Assembly: GCA_041906145.1 (NCBI GenBank)
Contig: JAYRJU010000001.1
Span: 62,001 to 126,000, forward strand
Source of the DNA: SHVO01 sp041906145
GTDB taxonomy: Bacteria; Pseudomonadota; Alphaproteobacteria; Rhodospirillales; Rhodospirillaceae
Length of the DNA stretch: 64,000 nucleotides
Direction: 5' to 3'
The first letter of the stretch is position 1. Each line of letters opens with the position of its first letter. The position numbers were made by a program, and so were the translations under genes. Under the pieces are notes generated by a model. That model searched no databases. It had not been told where the DNA came from and saw only the letters and a list, made by a program, of their open reading frames with translations. Positions 8,214 to 15,959 of this stretch are shown one piece after another.

Positions 8214-8642
8214 ATGAGCAATCCGGCTGGTAAGCCCGTCATTGAGCCTCTGCGCATCGCCGACGCAGCGCTGAGCCTGCGGCACGTGTTTGTTCGCGAT
8301 TTAGTGGTGGCCTGCAATATCGGCATCCACCAGCACGAGAAGACCGGCCCGCAACGGGTGCGTATCAGTGTCGATCTCGGTGTTCTGGAAGGCCAGACAC
8401 CCCACGACGACCGGCTGGAAAACGTTGTTTGCTACGAGGAAATTGTCACCCGGGTGCGCGGCATCGTCGCCGATGGGCATATTAACCTGGCCGAGACCCT
8501 GGCCGAACGCATCGCCAGCGTCTGTCTCCAGAACCCCCTGTGCCGGTCCGCGCGGGTGCGTGTGGAAAAGCTGGACGTGTTCGCGGATGCGAGCGGGGCC
8601 GGTGTGGAAATCGAGCGGCTGTCCAAAATCCCGCTCCGGTAG
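8214..8642 (+). CDS. folB: Dihydroneopterin aldolase FolB
   Basis: A 142-aa protein from ATG 8214 (MSNPAGK). FolB converts 7,8-dihydroneopterin to 6-hydroxymethyl-dihydropterin and glycolaldehyde in folate synthesis. Family signatures are present: VACNIGIHQHEKTGPQRVRISVDL, with the conserved early Ile-Gly and Gln-Arg, the active-site CYEEIVTRVRGIV region, and INLAETLAERIA with the substrate-binding Glu. The SDR gene ends 10 bp upstream, so the two are probably co-transcribed. The neighbouring pathway enzymes folK and folP are not in the window. Confidence 0.9.
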   Translation: MSNPAGKPVIEPLRIADAALSLRHVFVRDLVVACNIGIHQHEKTGPQRVRISVDLGVLEGQTPHDDRLENVVCYEEIVTRVRGIVADGHINLAETLAERIASVCLQNPLCRSARVRVEKLDVFADASGAGVEIERLSKIPLR

Positions 8643-9117
8643 TTTCCAGGCCGCCCTTCCTCCCGCCTCCGACTCGCGGGGAATCATCACTTTTTTGCAA
8701 TCGAATCGCAACCCAGGGCCATGGGCCAGGTCAAGTCAAGGCAAGTTGTGCACATCGATCAAATAGGGTTTTTGAGGCCCCGGCGCGGCGGCGCAAACCA
8801 TGCGGGAGTCGCAACGAATTGAGCGCCGTCATAAAAAAAGTTAAACAATTCAAAACGATAGTTTTTGTGCCCCTTTTTTGGGCATAGGGAACAAAAACCC
8901 CAATAGCATGGGTAGAGCCCTCCTCCGGCCCTATGTTTCAACAGACTTATCCACAGGATTGGTGGATATCCGTCACGGGACGGTCATACCCCTGAAAACC
9001 ACGCGCCGCGGGCAACATGCCGGGCCTGTGGACGATGTCGGTAAATCGGCCCCCGCCGTCCGGATTGACGCCCGGTTTTAGATTGCGGCTCGGGTTTAAA
9101 CCTCGCAAGTAAGGGCC
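8643..9117. other. 475-bp intergenic region with AT-rich tract and DnaA-box-like sites
   Basis: No credible gene here. Bases about 8818-8900 are strikingly AT-rich for this genome (several A and T runs, including an imperfect GCCC-N7-GGGC hairpin at about 8870-8882). A perfect DnaA-box consensus TTATCCACA lies at 8947-8955, and an inverted near-match (GGTGGATAT, two mismatches) follows at 8961-8969. No dnaA, parA, hemE or gidA gene is in the window, so an origin is not supported. The stretch probably holds the uvrC promoter. Confidence 0.5.
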
Positions 9118-11058
9118 ATGATGGCTCACGTTCCCCTCCCCGACCCCACGCCTGGCCCCCCGACCGCCGCAGAGGCCGCCGATGCGCCCGCCGCGGTCGA
9201 GACGCCGGCGGACGCCGGTAGGGGACTGGGCGTGCTCACCGAGGCCGTGAAGACCCTGAGCGGCGCCCCGGGGGTGTACCGGATGCTGAACGCCAAGGGC
9301 GACGCCCTGTACGTGGGCAAGGCCAAGAACCTCAAGAAGAGGGTGTCGTCCTACCTGCGCGTGGACCGGATGCCACTGCGTCTGCAGCGCATGGTCTACG
9401 AGACTCACAGCTTCGAAGTGGTCGTGACCCACACCGAGGCCGAGGCCCTATTGCTGGAAAGCAACCTGATCAAGCAGCTGAAGCCGCGTTACAACATCAT
9501 CTTCCGGGACGACAAATCGTTCCCCTACATCATGATCGAAGGGGGTCATGAGTTCCCGCGCATCCTGAAGCACCGCGGCGCGCGGTCCAAAGGCAGCGAA
9601 TATTTCGGACCCTTCGCCTCGGCGTATTCGGTCAACGCGACCCTGACGACGTTGCAGAAGGTGTTCCTGCTCAGGAGCTGCACGGACGCCGTTTACTCCA
9701 GCCGTACGCGGCCATGCCTGCTGTTCCAGATCAAGCGCTGCTCGGCGCCTTGCGTGAACCGCATCACGAAGGACGATTATGCAGAACTCGTACGCCAAGC
9801 GCGCGAGTTCCTGACCGGCGACAGCCAGACCGTGCAGCAAGAACTCGCCCGGCGCATGGATGCGGCGGCGGCGGACCTTCAATATGAGGCGGCGGCCTCG
9901 TTCCGCGACCGCATCCGGGCGATGACCCAGGTCCAAGCCCATCAGGACATCAACGTGACCGGCGTCGGCGAGGCCGACGTGGTGGCGCTGCACCGCGCGG
10001 GCGGAAACGCCTGCGTGCAGGTCTTTTTCTTTCGGGGCGGGCAGAACTTCGGCAACCGCGCCTACTTCCCGGCTCATGCGGGCGATGAGGAAGACGGCGC
10101 AATCATGGAAGCGTTCCTTGCGCAGTTCTATGAATCCTTCGCCGCGCCGAAGGAGATTCTCACCAACGTCGCGCCGCCCAACGTCGACCTCATCACCGAG
10201 GCGCTGAGTTTGCGCGCTGGGCGCAGTGTTTCCATCGCCCAACCGCAGCGCGGCAACCGGCGCAAGCTGATGGACCACGCCGAGATCAACGCGCGCGAGG
10301 CGCTTTTGCGCCGCATGGCCGAGAACACGGCGCAACGAAAGCTCCTGGAAGGAACCGCCCAGGTCTTCGGCCTCGCCACTCCGCCGCAACGCATTGAGGT
10401 GTACGACAACTCGCATATTTCCGGGACAGGCACCGTGGGCGCGATGATCGTCGCCGGCCCGGAGGGGCTCGTGAAAAACGCCTACCGCAAGTTCAACATC
10501 AAGGCGGCCGAACTCGCGCCCGGTGACGACTACGCGTCCATGCGCGAAGTGATGACGCGCCGCTTCAGCCGCGCGCAGAAGGAAGACCCGGAGCGCACCC
10601 TCGGCCAGTGGCCCGATCTCGTGCTTCTCGATGGAGGCATCGGACAGCTCAATGTCGCGCTAAAAGTGCTGGCCGATCTCGGCATCTCCGACCTGTGCAT
10701 CGGCGCTATCGCGAAAGGCCCCGACCGTAACGCGGGGCGCGAGCAGTTCTTCATGCCCGGGCGCGAGCCTTTCATGCTGCCGCCCAATCACCCGACGCTC
10801 TATTTTTTGCAGCGCCTGCGTGACGAAGCCCACCGGTTCGCGATCTCGGCCCACCGCGCCAAGCGCTCGAAGGCTATTGGTCAGTCGTTGCTCGACGACG
10901 TGACCGGGATTGGGGCGGTGCGCAAGAAGTCACTTTTACGTCATTTCGGCTCGGCCAAGGCGGTGGCGGCGGCGGGCCTCACGGATTTGCAGACCGTGCC
11001 CGGAATCAATGCTGCGACAGCGAAAAAAATCTATGACCATTTCCATCCCGGCGGGTAG
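9118..11058 (+). CDS. uvrC: Excinuclease ABC subunit C (UvrC)
   Basis: UvrC (646 aa) makes both incisions in nucleotide excision repair after UvrAB load the damage. After an Ala/Pro-rich extension of about 40 residues comes the GIY-YIG 3'-nuclease domain (PGVYRMLN...ALYVGKAKNLKKRV). Next are the Cys-containing segment CLLFQIKRCSAPCV, the UvrB-binding UVR motif (about RMDAAAADLQYEAAASFRD), the RNase-H-like 5'-nuclease domain (IEVYDNSHISGTGTVGAMIV and LVLLDGGIGQLNVA), and the C-terminal tandem helix-hairpin-helix (LLDDVTGIGAVRKKSLLRHFG). ATG at 9118 or 9121 could be the start. The 3' end overlaps pgsA. Confidence 0.97.
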   Translation: MMAHVPLPDPTPGPPTAAEAADAPAAVETPADAGRGLGVLTEAVKTLSGAPGVYRMLNAKGDALYVGKAKNLKKRVSSYLRVDRMPLRLQRMVYETHSFEVVVTHTEAEALLLESNLIKQLKPRYNIIFRDDKSFPYIMIEGGHEFPRILKHRGARSKGSEYFGPFASAYSVNATLTTLQKVFLLRSCTDAVYSSRTRPCLLFQIKRCSAPCVNRITKDDYAELVRQAREFLTGDSQTVQQELARRMDAAAADLQYEAAASFRDRIRAMTQVQAHQDINVTGVGEADVVALHRAGGNACVQVFFFRGGQNFGNRAYFPAHAGDEEDGAIMEAFLAQFYESFAAPKEILTNVAPPNVDLITEALSLRAGRSVSIAQPQRGNRRKLMDHAEINAREALLRRMAENTAQRKLLEGTAQVFGLATPPQRIEVYDNSHISGTGTVGAMIVAGPEGLVKNAYRKFNIKAAELAPGDDYASMREVMTRRFSRAQKEDPERTLGQWPDLVLLDGGIGQLNVALKVLADLGISDLCIGAIAKGPDRNAGREQFFMPGREPFMLPPNHPTLYFLQRLRDEAHRFAISAHRAKRSKAIGQSLLDDVTGIGAVRKKSLLRHFGSAKAVAAAGLTDLQTVPGINAATAKKIYDHFHPGG

Positions 11059-11653
11059 AGTCGCCGAGAAGAGAAGGACGCGCCGTTTGCTGAATTTGCC
11101 GAACATCCTGACCATCTCGCGGATCTTCGTGATCCCGATCGTGCTCGTGCTGATCGTATTCGACGAGGCCTGGGCGCGCTGGACCGCGTGCGGGCTTTTC
11201 ACAATCGCGGGCATTACGGATTTCTTCGACGGTTACCTCGCGCGCCGTTCCAACATGGTTTCGCCGCTCGGGCGCTTCCTCGATCCCATTGCCGACAAGC
11301 TGCTCGTGGTCGCGGTGTTGTTCATGGTCGTCGCCTTGCCGGGCCGCGTGAACGAATGGTCGCTGTTCCCCGCCCTCGTGATCCTATTACGCGAGATCAT
11401 GGTCTCGGGCCTGCGCGAATTCCTCGCCGAACTGCGGGTCGGTCTGCCGGTGAGTAAGCTCGCGAAGGCCAAAACGACGGTGCAAATGATCGCGCTGGGC
11501 TTCCTGATCGTGGGCGACGCCGGGCCCGACGCCATCCCGGCCAAACTCATCGGTGAAGTCGGCATCTGGGTCGCGGCGGTCATCACGCTCATCACCGGCT
11601 ATGACTACCTGCGCGCCGGTCTCAAACACATGGCCGGAGACGCAAAAGCGTGA
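11033..11653 (+). CDS. pgsA: CDP-diacylglycerol-glycerol-3-phosphate 3-phosphatidyltransferase
   Basis: PgsA makes phosphatidylglycerol phosphate from CDP-diacylglycerol and glycerol-3-phosphate in the inner membrane. The protein (206 aa from ATG 11033, overlapping the uvrC 3' end by 26 bp) has four to six hydrophobic segments. The CDP-alcohol phosphotransferase motif DG-x2-AR-x8-G-x3-D-x3-D is seen as DFFDGYLARRSNMVSPLGRFLDPIADK. The opening LLNLPNILTISRIFVIPIV is typical. The stop overlaps the start of moaD (TGATG), so pgsA, moaD and moaE form one coupled unit. Confidence 0.95.
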   Translation: MTISIPAGRVAEKRRTRRLLNLPNILTISRIFVIPIVLVLIVFDEAWARWTACGLFTIAGITDFFDGYLARRSNMVSPLGRFLDPIADKLLVVAVLFMVVALPGRVNEWSLFPALVILLREIMVSGLREFLAELRVGLPVSKLAKAKTTVQMIALGFLIVGDAGPDAIPAKLIGEVGIWVAAVITLITGYDYLRAGLKHMAGDAKA

Positions 11654-11904
11654 TGACCGTCCTGTACTTCGCCTCGGTGAAGGAGAAGGTCGGCCTGTCC
11701 GAGGAGCAAGTGGAACCGCCCGCGAGCGTCGCGACGGTAAGCGATCTCATGGACTGGCTCGCGGCCCGCAGCCCCAGACACGCGGACGCCTTTGCAAGCC
11801 GCAGTATGATCAAAAGCGCCGTCGATCAGACTCACGTACCATCCTCGGCTTCGGTGCGCACCGCGCGCGAGGTCGCTTTCTTTCCGCCGGTCACCGGCGG
11901 ATGA
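11653..11904 (+). CDS. moaD: Molybdopterin synthase sulfur carrier subunit MoaD
   Basis: An 83-aa ubiquitin-fold protein ending in Gly-Gly (FFPPVTGG). The C-terminal Gly is thiocarboxylated and donates sulfur to precursor Z in MoaE. Other family marks are MTVLYFASVKEKVG and the AREVAFFPPV segment before the GG. The ATG at 11653 overlaps the pgsA stop. The moaD stop overlaps the moaE start (ATGA), which fits the 1:1 stoichiometry of the MoaD2E2 complex. Confidence 0.94.
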   Translation: MTVLYFASVKEKVGLSEEQVEPPASVATVSDLMDWLAARSPRHADAFASRSMIKSAVDQTHVPSSASVRTAREVAFFPPVTGG

Positions 11905-12374
11905 AAACCGTCCGCGTCCAGACCGAACCGTTCGATCCCGGCGCGGAACTCAACGCCTTCCTGAAAGACGCGCCGCAGGCGGGTGGGATCGCCGTGTTCA
12001 TCGGCCAGATGCGCGACTTCAAAGGGTCGGACCGCGCAACCGGCGAACCGGTCAGCGCGATGTCTCTCGAACACTATCCCGGCATGGCGGAGAAGGAACT
12101 CGGCGCCTTGATCGAACAGGCGCTCGGCCGCTGGAAGCTCGACAACGTGCGCGTCATTCACCGTTCGGGCGATCTCGCGCCCGCCGATCCGATTGTCTTC
12201 GTCGGGGCCGCATCGGCGCATCGCGCCGATGCATTGGAAGCCTGCGCCTTCCTCATCGACTGGCTCAAAACGAAAGCGCCGTTCTGGAAAAAAGAGACCA
12301 CGGGCGCCGGTGCGGCCTGGGTCGACGCAACCGCCGCGGACGACGTGCGCGCCGCGCGCTGGGACAAATCCTAG
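11901..12374 (+). CDS. moaE: Molybdopterin synthase catalytic subunit MoaE
   Basis: MoaE (157 aa) converts cyclic pyranopterin monophosphate to molybdopterin using MoaD-thiocarboxylate. Seen in the sequence: GGIAVFIGQMRDF near the N-terminus, LEHYPGMAEKEL, VRVIHRSGDLAPADPIVFV, and the active-site stretch KTKAPFWKKE with the two conserved lysines. The start overlaps moaD by four bases (ATGA). Together with moaD this shows that the organism makes molybdenum cofactor; no molybdoenzyme gene is nearby. Confidence 0.96.
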   Translation: MKTVRVQTEPFDPGAELNAFLKDAPQAGGIAVFIGQMRDFKGSDRATGEPVSAMSLEHYPGMAEKELGALIEQALGRWKLDNVRVIHRSGDLAPADPIVFVGAASAHRADALEACAFLIDWLKTKAPFWKKETTGAGAAWVDATAADDVRAARWDKS

Positions 12375-12510
12375 AGCAGCCCAGGAGTCAGCGAATCTCC
12401 GTTGCAGCCAGGACGCGCGCAAACGCTCTGGTTGCAGAGATTTATGCAACGCGCGCGGCCGCAGAAGCGTTCGTGTTGCATCAGTAGTGTTGTCGCCAGA
12501 AGGGCGTCCT

Positions 12511-13599
12511 TTGGCTGCGTTATTCGAGATCATTCAGTACGAAGTGCAGGTGCTCCAGGGTGGGCACTGGCACGTGCGGGCGAGGTTCCCGCGCTCAGAC
12601 CGCGATCATGCGTTCACGGAAGCGCGCCGGGTCGACCTTAACGATATGCTGCCGGCGCGCGTCGTACGCGACATCTACGATCCGCAAAGCGGCCGCAGCC
12701 AGGAAATTACGATCTTCATGAGCGACCGGGCAAAGACGGGCAACACGCGCGCCGCCGGCGTGGCCGCGCCGCGCCCGAAATCCCCCGCGCGCGGCACGCC
12801 GAAAAGCGCGCACGCGCGGCTTAACGAGAAACCCGCGCCCCTGGTTTTTCGCGCCACGATGGCGCTGGGCGTAGGATTAGTGACGGCCTTGCTCGTCACC
12901 TCCATCACGACCTGGATGATGGCGCCGCAGCCTGAGAGTTTCGCGAGCGTGCTCGCGCGGACACCATCGGCGGGTCCGCCCATGACCCTGTTCGTCACCG
13001 TGATGTTGCTCAGCATGTTCACGATGCTGCGCGGTCCGCTCGGGATTTCGCGCCTCGCGCGCGCGCTGGGGGCGATCCTGGAACCGGAGCACGGCACGGC
13101 CGATGAAAGCGAGCCGCGTCCGCAGCCCCGCAAATTGCTGCCGGTGCGCCCCGCGGTGCCGGTCCGCCCTGAACTCGATCAAGACTCCCACCTACTGTCG
13201 CTGGCCCGCGTGACCTTGGCGCGCTTCTTCACCGAATCCGCGCCCCCCAACGCGGCGAAGGCTGTCGAAGATACGCTTGGCCGCCGCGGTCTCGCGCTTT
13301 ATCTCGCCGGGGCTGTGAGTGAACTCGCGTCCCATCTCGAGATGCCGGCGCCCGGTGATCTTCTGGCGCAGATCGGCCCGGACCTTCTGCAAACCGCGGC
13401 GAAGGAAGCGCTCGGCGAAGCGCGCGATCTCGGCATGGCAGACTCTGCGTTGATGGCGGCGGGGCGCGCGGGCATGCAGAAGTATGTGAGCCTCACGGAG
13501 GAGCGCCCGTCCATGGCCACAGCGCTCGTCACTTGGCACAAGGCGGTGCGGGCCGAAGCGCAGATGCCGCCCGTGCTCCGGGACGCGAAAGCGTCATAG
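12511..13599 (+). CDS. Predicted two-helix membrane protein of unknown function
   Basis: About 362 aa if translation starts at TTG 12511 (six bases after AGAAGGG); GTG 12487 is also in frame. The N-terminal ~60 residues form a soluble module (LFEIIQYEVQVLQGGHWHVRARF), followed by a basic linker. Two transmembrane segments come next, at about residues 112-135 (MALGVGLVTALLVTSITTWMM) and about 152-170. The C-terminal ~200 residues are a soluble helical region (ARFFTESAPPNAAKAVEDTLGRRG). I do not recognise a named domain. The 136 bp upstream of the start contain partly complementary GTTGCA repeats. A strong terminator follows. Confidence 0.65.
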   Translation: MAALFEIIQYEVQVLQGGHWHVRARFPRSDRDHAFTEARRVDLNDMLPARVVRDIYDPQSGRSQEITIFMSDRAKTGNTRAAGVAAPRPKSPARGTPKSAHARLNEKPAPLVFRATMALGVGLVTALLVTSITTWMMAPQPESFASVLARTPSAGPPMTLFVTVMLLSMFTMLRGPLGISRLARALGAILEPEHGTADESEPRPQPRKLLPVRPAVPVRPELDQDSHLLSLARVTLARFFTESAPPNAAKAVEDTLGRRGLALYLAGAVSELASHLEMPAPGDLLAQIGPDLLQTAAKEALGEARDLGMADSALMAAGRAGMQKYVSLTEERPSMATALVTWHKAVRAEAQMPPVLRDAKAS

Positions 13600-13608
13600 C
13601 CCAAAACA

Positions 13609-13637
13609 AAACCGCCGCAGCAACACTGCGGCGGTTT
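13609..13637. terminator. Bidirectional intrinsic terminator between convergent genes
   Basis: A perfect 12-bp stem AAACCGCCGCAG / CTGCGGCGGTTT with a 5-base loop lies between the ends of the membrane-protein gene (+) and ilvE (-). The stem begins with A's and ends with T's, so it can terminate both strands. Confidence 0.85.
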
Positions 13638-13660
13638 GCTCTTGAAACGAGAAGCCTAAA

Positions 13661-14551
13661 TTAGGCGGCGCTCGAGATGGGCGGCTTGCCGACGGCGATA
13701 TCGAAGTCCGACATCAGGTTGCGGGAGATATCGCCCGGCGTGAATTTGTACTGGCCGATCTCGCGCACCGGGGTGACTTCCGCGGCCGTGCCGGTAAGGA
13801 AGCATTCGGTAGCCTTGGCGAGTTCATCCGGGAAGATCGCGCGTTCGACGACTTTGTAGCCGCGCTTGCGGGCCATCTCCATGACCGCCCGGCGCGTGAT
13901 GCCGTCGAGGAAGCAATCGGGCGTTGGAGTGTGGATTTCGCCGTTGAAGACGAAGAACACATTGGCGCCGGTGGCTTCAGCGACTTGACCGCGATAGTCG
14001 AGGAACATGGCGTCATCGTAGCCTTCGCGCTCGGCCTTATGCTTGCTGATCGTGCAGATCATGTAGAGGCCCGAGGCTTTCGCCTTCACGGGTTCGGTTT
14101 CCGCCGAGGGGCGCTTCCAATCGGACCACTGCAGGCGCACGCCCTTGAGACGCGCTTCCAGGCTGAAGTACTGCGCCCATTGCCAGCTGGTGATCGCGAC
14201 ATTGATGCGCGTGTCCTGCGCGCCGACACCCATCATCTCGCTGCCGCGCCACACCACCGGACGCACGTAGGCGTCGGTCTGGTTGTTGGCCTTCAGTGTT
14301 TCATAGGTGGCGTCGTTGATCTGCTTCGCCGTGAAGGGGATCGTCATGTCGAGCACCTTCGCCGAGAAGAACAGGCGGTCAGTGTGTTCTTCCAGCTTGA
14401 ACACTTTGCCGCTGTAAGCGCGCTCGCCCTCGAATACCGAGGAGGCGTAGTGAAGGGCATGGGTAAGGATGTGGACCTTCGCGTCCCGCCAGGGAACGAG
14501 TTGGCCGTTCATCCAGATAAAGCCGTCACGATCGTCAAACGAAGCGCCCAT
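13661..14551 (-). CDS. ilvE: Branched-chain amino acid aminotransferase
   Basis: A 296-aa fold-type IV PLP aminotransferase. It catalyses the last step of Val, Leu and Ile synthesis and the first step of their breakdown, using glutamate/2-oxoglutarate. Diagnostic segments are FIWMNGQLVPWRDAKVHILTHALHYASSVFEG, the Lys-containing AKASGLYM region, the VAEATGANVFFVFNGEIHTP motif and FLTGTAAEVTPVREIG. Length is normal. It is transcribed away from the marR-like gene across an AT-rich divergent promoter region. Confidence 0.95.
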   Translation of the reverse strand: MGASFDDRDGFIWMNGQLVPWRDAKVHILTHALHYASSVFEGERAYSGKVFKLEEHTDRLFFSAKVLDMTIPFTAKQINDATYETLKANNQTDAYVRPVVWRGSEMMGVGAQDTRINVAITSWQWAQYFSLEARLKGVRLQWSDWKRPSAETEPVKAKASGLYMICTISKHKAEREGYDDAMFLDYRGQVAEATGANVFFVFNGEIHTPTPDCFLDGITRRAVMEMARKRGYKVVERAIFPDELAKATECFLTGTAAEVTPVREIGQYKFTPGDISRNLMSDFDIAVGKPPISSAA

Positions 14552-14677
14552 GGAGACCTCCTAACGCGCGGACGCGCCTCGGCTTTTTCCGCGGCGCGTA
14601 ATTTTATTACTCAATAAGACGTATTCAACGTAATATTATAAACGTCTTCATATGAGTGTACGTAACAAATGGAACCA

Positions 14678-14702
14678 ATTATGTCAATACAGCTGACATA
14701 AT
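14678..14702. promoter_or_regulatory. Perfect inverted repeat in the ilvE/marR divergent promoter (candidate operator)
   Basis: ATTATGTCA (14678-14686) and TGACATAAT (14694-14702) are perfect 9-bp arms separated by 7 bases, giving a dyad of the size bound by MarR dimers. It lies about 50 bp before the marR ATG in an unusually AT-rich 200-bp region that also serves ilvE. Autoregulation by the adjacent MarR protein is inference from position. Confidence 0.6.
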
Positions 14703-14751
14703 CGTCCCACACGCTATGCTCAGGGTGAAGCTTTCGAGAAAGTGCGCGACC

Positions 14752-15243
14752 ATGGCCGAACCAAAAACCATCGTCAATCCGCTGTTCCTGCGTGAGGACG
14801 ACCTCCGCCAAGCCATTGAATTGTTGTTCTTTGCCTACCGCGACTTCACCGCGCGGGGTGACGCCATCCTCGCGCGCCAGCACTTCGGCCGGGCTCATCA
14901 CCGCATCCTTTATTTTGTCGGCCGCTATCCGGGCATCCCGGTCGGTGACCTGCTCGATATCCTCAACATCACAAAACAAAGTTTGTCCCGAGTCCTCAGC
15001 CAACTCGTACGCGAGGAATACGTGTTGCAGAAGCCGGGCACACGCGACCGCCGCCAGCGTCTTCTGTACCTGACCGACAAGGGTAAGGCCTTGGAGCGCG
15101 AACTGACCAGCGAACAGCGCATGCGCTTCGCCGCCGCCTACAAGGACGCCGGCGCCGTGGCGGTCGAAGGCTTCCGCAAGGTGATGCTTGGAATCATGGA
15201 CGCCAAAGCCCGCAAGCGCTTCCTCAGTCCGTTCGAAACATGA
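14752..15243 (+). CDS. MarR-family transcriptional regulator (PetP-like)
   Basis: A 163-aa winged-helix protein from ATG 14752 (MAEPKTIV); an upstream in-frame ATG at 14716 is less likely. The central HTH reads GIPVGDLLDILNITKQSLSRVLSQLV, followed by the wing with the MarR mark GTRDRRQRLLYLTDKGKALE. It overlaps the next gene, an OmpR-type regulator, by four bases. A MarR protein coupled to an OmpR-type regulator recalls petP-petR of Rhodobacter capsulatus, needed there for bc1 synthesis. petABC is in this window but 37 kb away, so the functional link is only a suggestion. Confidence 0.88.
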   Translation: MAEPKTIVNPLFLREDDLRQAIELLFFAYRDFTARGDAILARQHFGRAHHRILYFVGRYPGIPVGDLLDILNITKQSLSRVLSQLVREEYVLQKPGTRDRRQRLLYLTDKGKALERELTSEQRMRFAAAYKDAGAVAVEGFRKVMLGIMDAKARKRFLSPFET

Positions 15244-15959
15244 ACGCGCCCTCCTCCACCATGAGCACCGAGCCCTATCCGCCGCACATCCTGGTGGTGG
15301 ACGACGACACCCGCCTGCGTACGCTGCTCAAGAAGTTCTTGGGTGAGAGCGGCTACATGGTCAGCGCGGCGGCAAACGCCGCCGAGGCGCGGCGCCAGAT
15401 GAGCGCACTGACGTTCGATCTTCTGGTCGTCGATGTGATGATGCCCGGCGAAGACGGCTACGCCCTCACCAAGACCATACGCACGCACAGCAATGTGCCG
15501 ATCCTGATGTTGACGGCCATGGGCGAGGCGACGAACCGCATCAAGGGTCTCGAGCTCGGCGTCGATGATTACATGGCCAAGCCGTTCGAGCCGAAGGAGC
15601 TCGTCTTGCGCATCGGCTCGATCCTGCGCCGCGCGCCGCCGCCGTCACAGGCCATTTCAAAGACAGAACTCAAGTTCGGCGCGTGCCGTTATGACGTGGT
15701 GCGCAAGCAGCTCACGCAGAACGGCGACGCCGTGCATCTCACCGTGGCCGAAAGCGAGCTTCTGCACACCCTGGCGCAGAAGGCCAATGAAGCCATCGAG
15801 CGTTCCGATCTTGGTGTAACCGAGGAAGCCGGCTTCAATCCGCGCACGATCGACGTGCAGATCACCCGCCTTCGGCGCAAGATCGAGCCCGACCCGCGTC
15901 AACCGCGCTATCTTCAGACGGTGCGGGGCACGGGCTACATGCTGAGAACGGATCCATGA
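15240..15959 (+). CDS. OmpR-family DNA-binding response regulator (PetR-like)
   Basis: 239 aa. The receiver domain has the acidic pair DDD at 21-23, phospho-acceptor Asp65 (LLVVDVMMP), conserved Thr/Ala (LMLTAMGEA) and Lys in YMAKPFEP. The C-terminal winged helix includes LTVAESELLHTLAQKANEAI and FNPRTIDVQITRLRRKIEPD, typical of OmpR/PhoB DNA recognition. ATGA overlaps with both flanking genes tie it translationally to the MarR protein upstream and the kinase downstream, its likely partner. Confidence 0.94.
   Translation: MNAPSSTMSTEPYPPHILVVDDDTRLRTLLKKFLGESGYMVSAAANAAEARRQMSALTFDLLVVDVMMPGEDGYALTKTIRTHSNVPILMLTAMGEATNRIKGLELGVDDYMAKPFEPKELVLRIGSILRRAPPPSQAISKTELKFGACRYDVVRKQLTQNGDAVHLTVAESELLHTLAQKANEAIERSDLGVTEEAGFNPRTIDVQITRLRRKIEPDPRQPRYLQTVRGTGYMLRTDP

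Noticed and set aside
8643..9117. Replication origin
   Set aside because: Only one perfect DnaA box plus one near-match and no origin-linked genes (dnaA, parAB, hemE, gidA) in the window.
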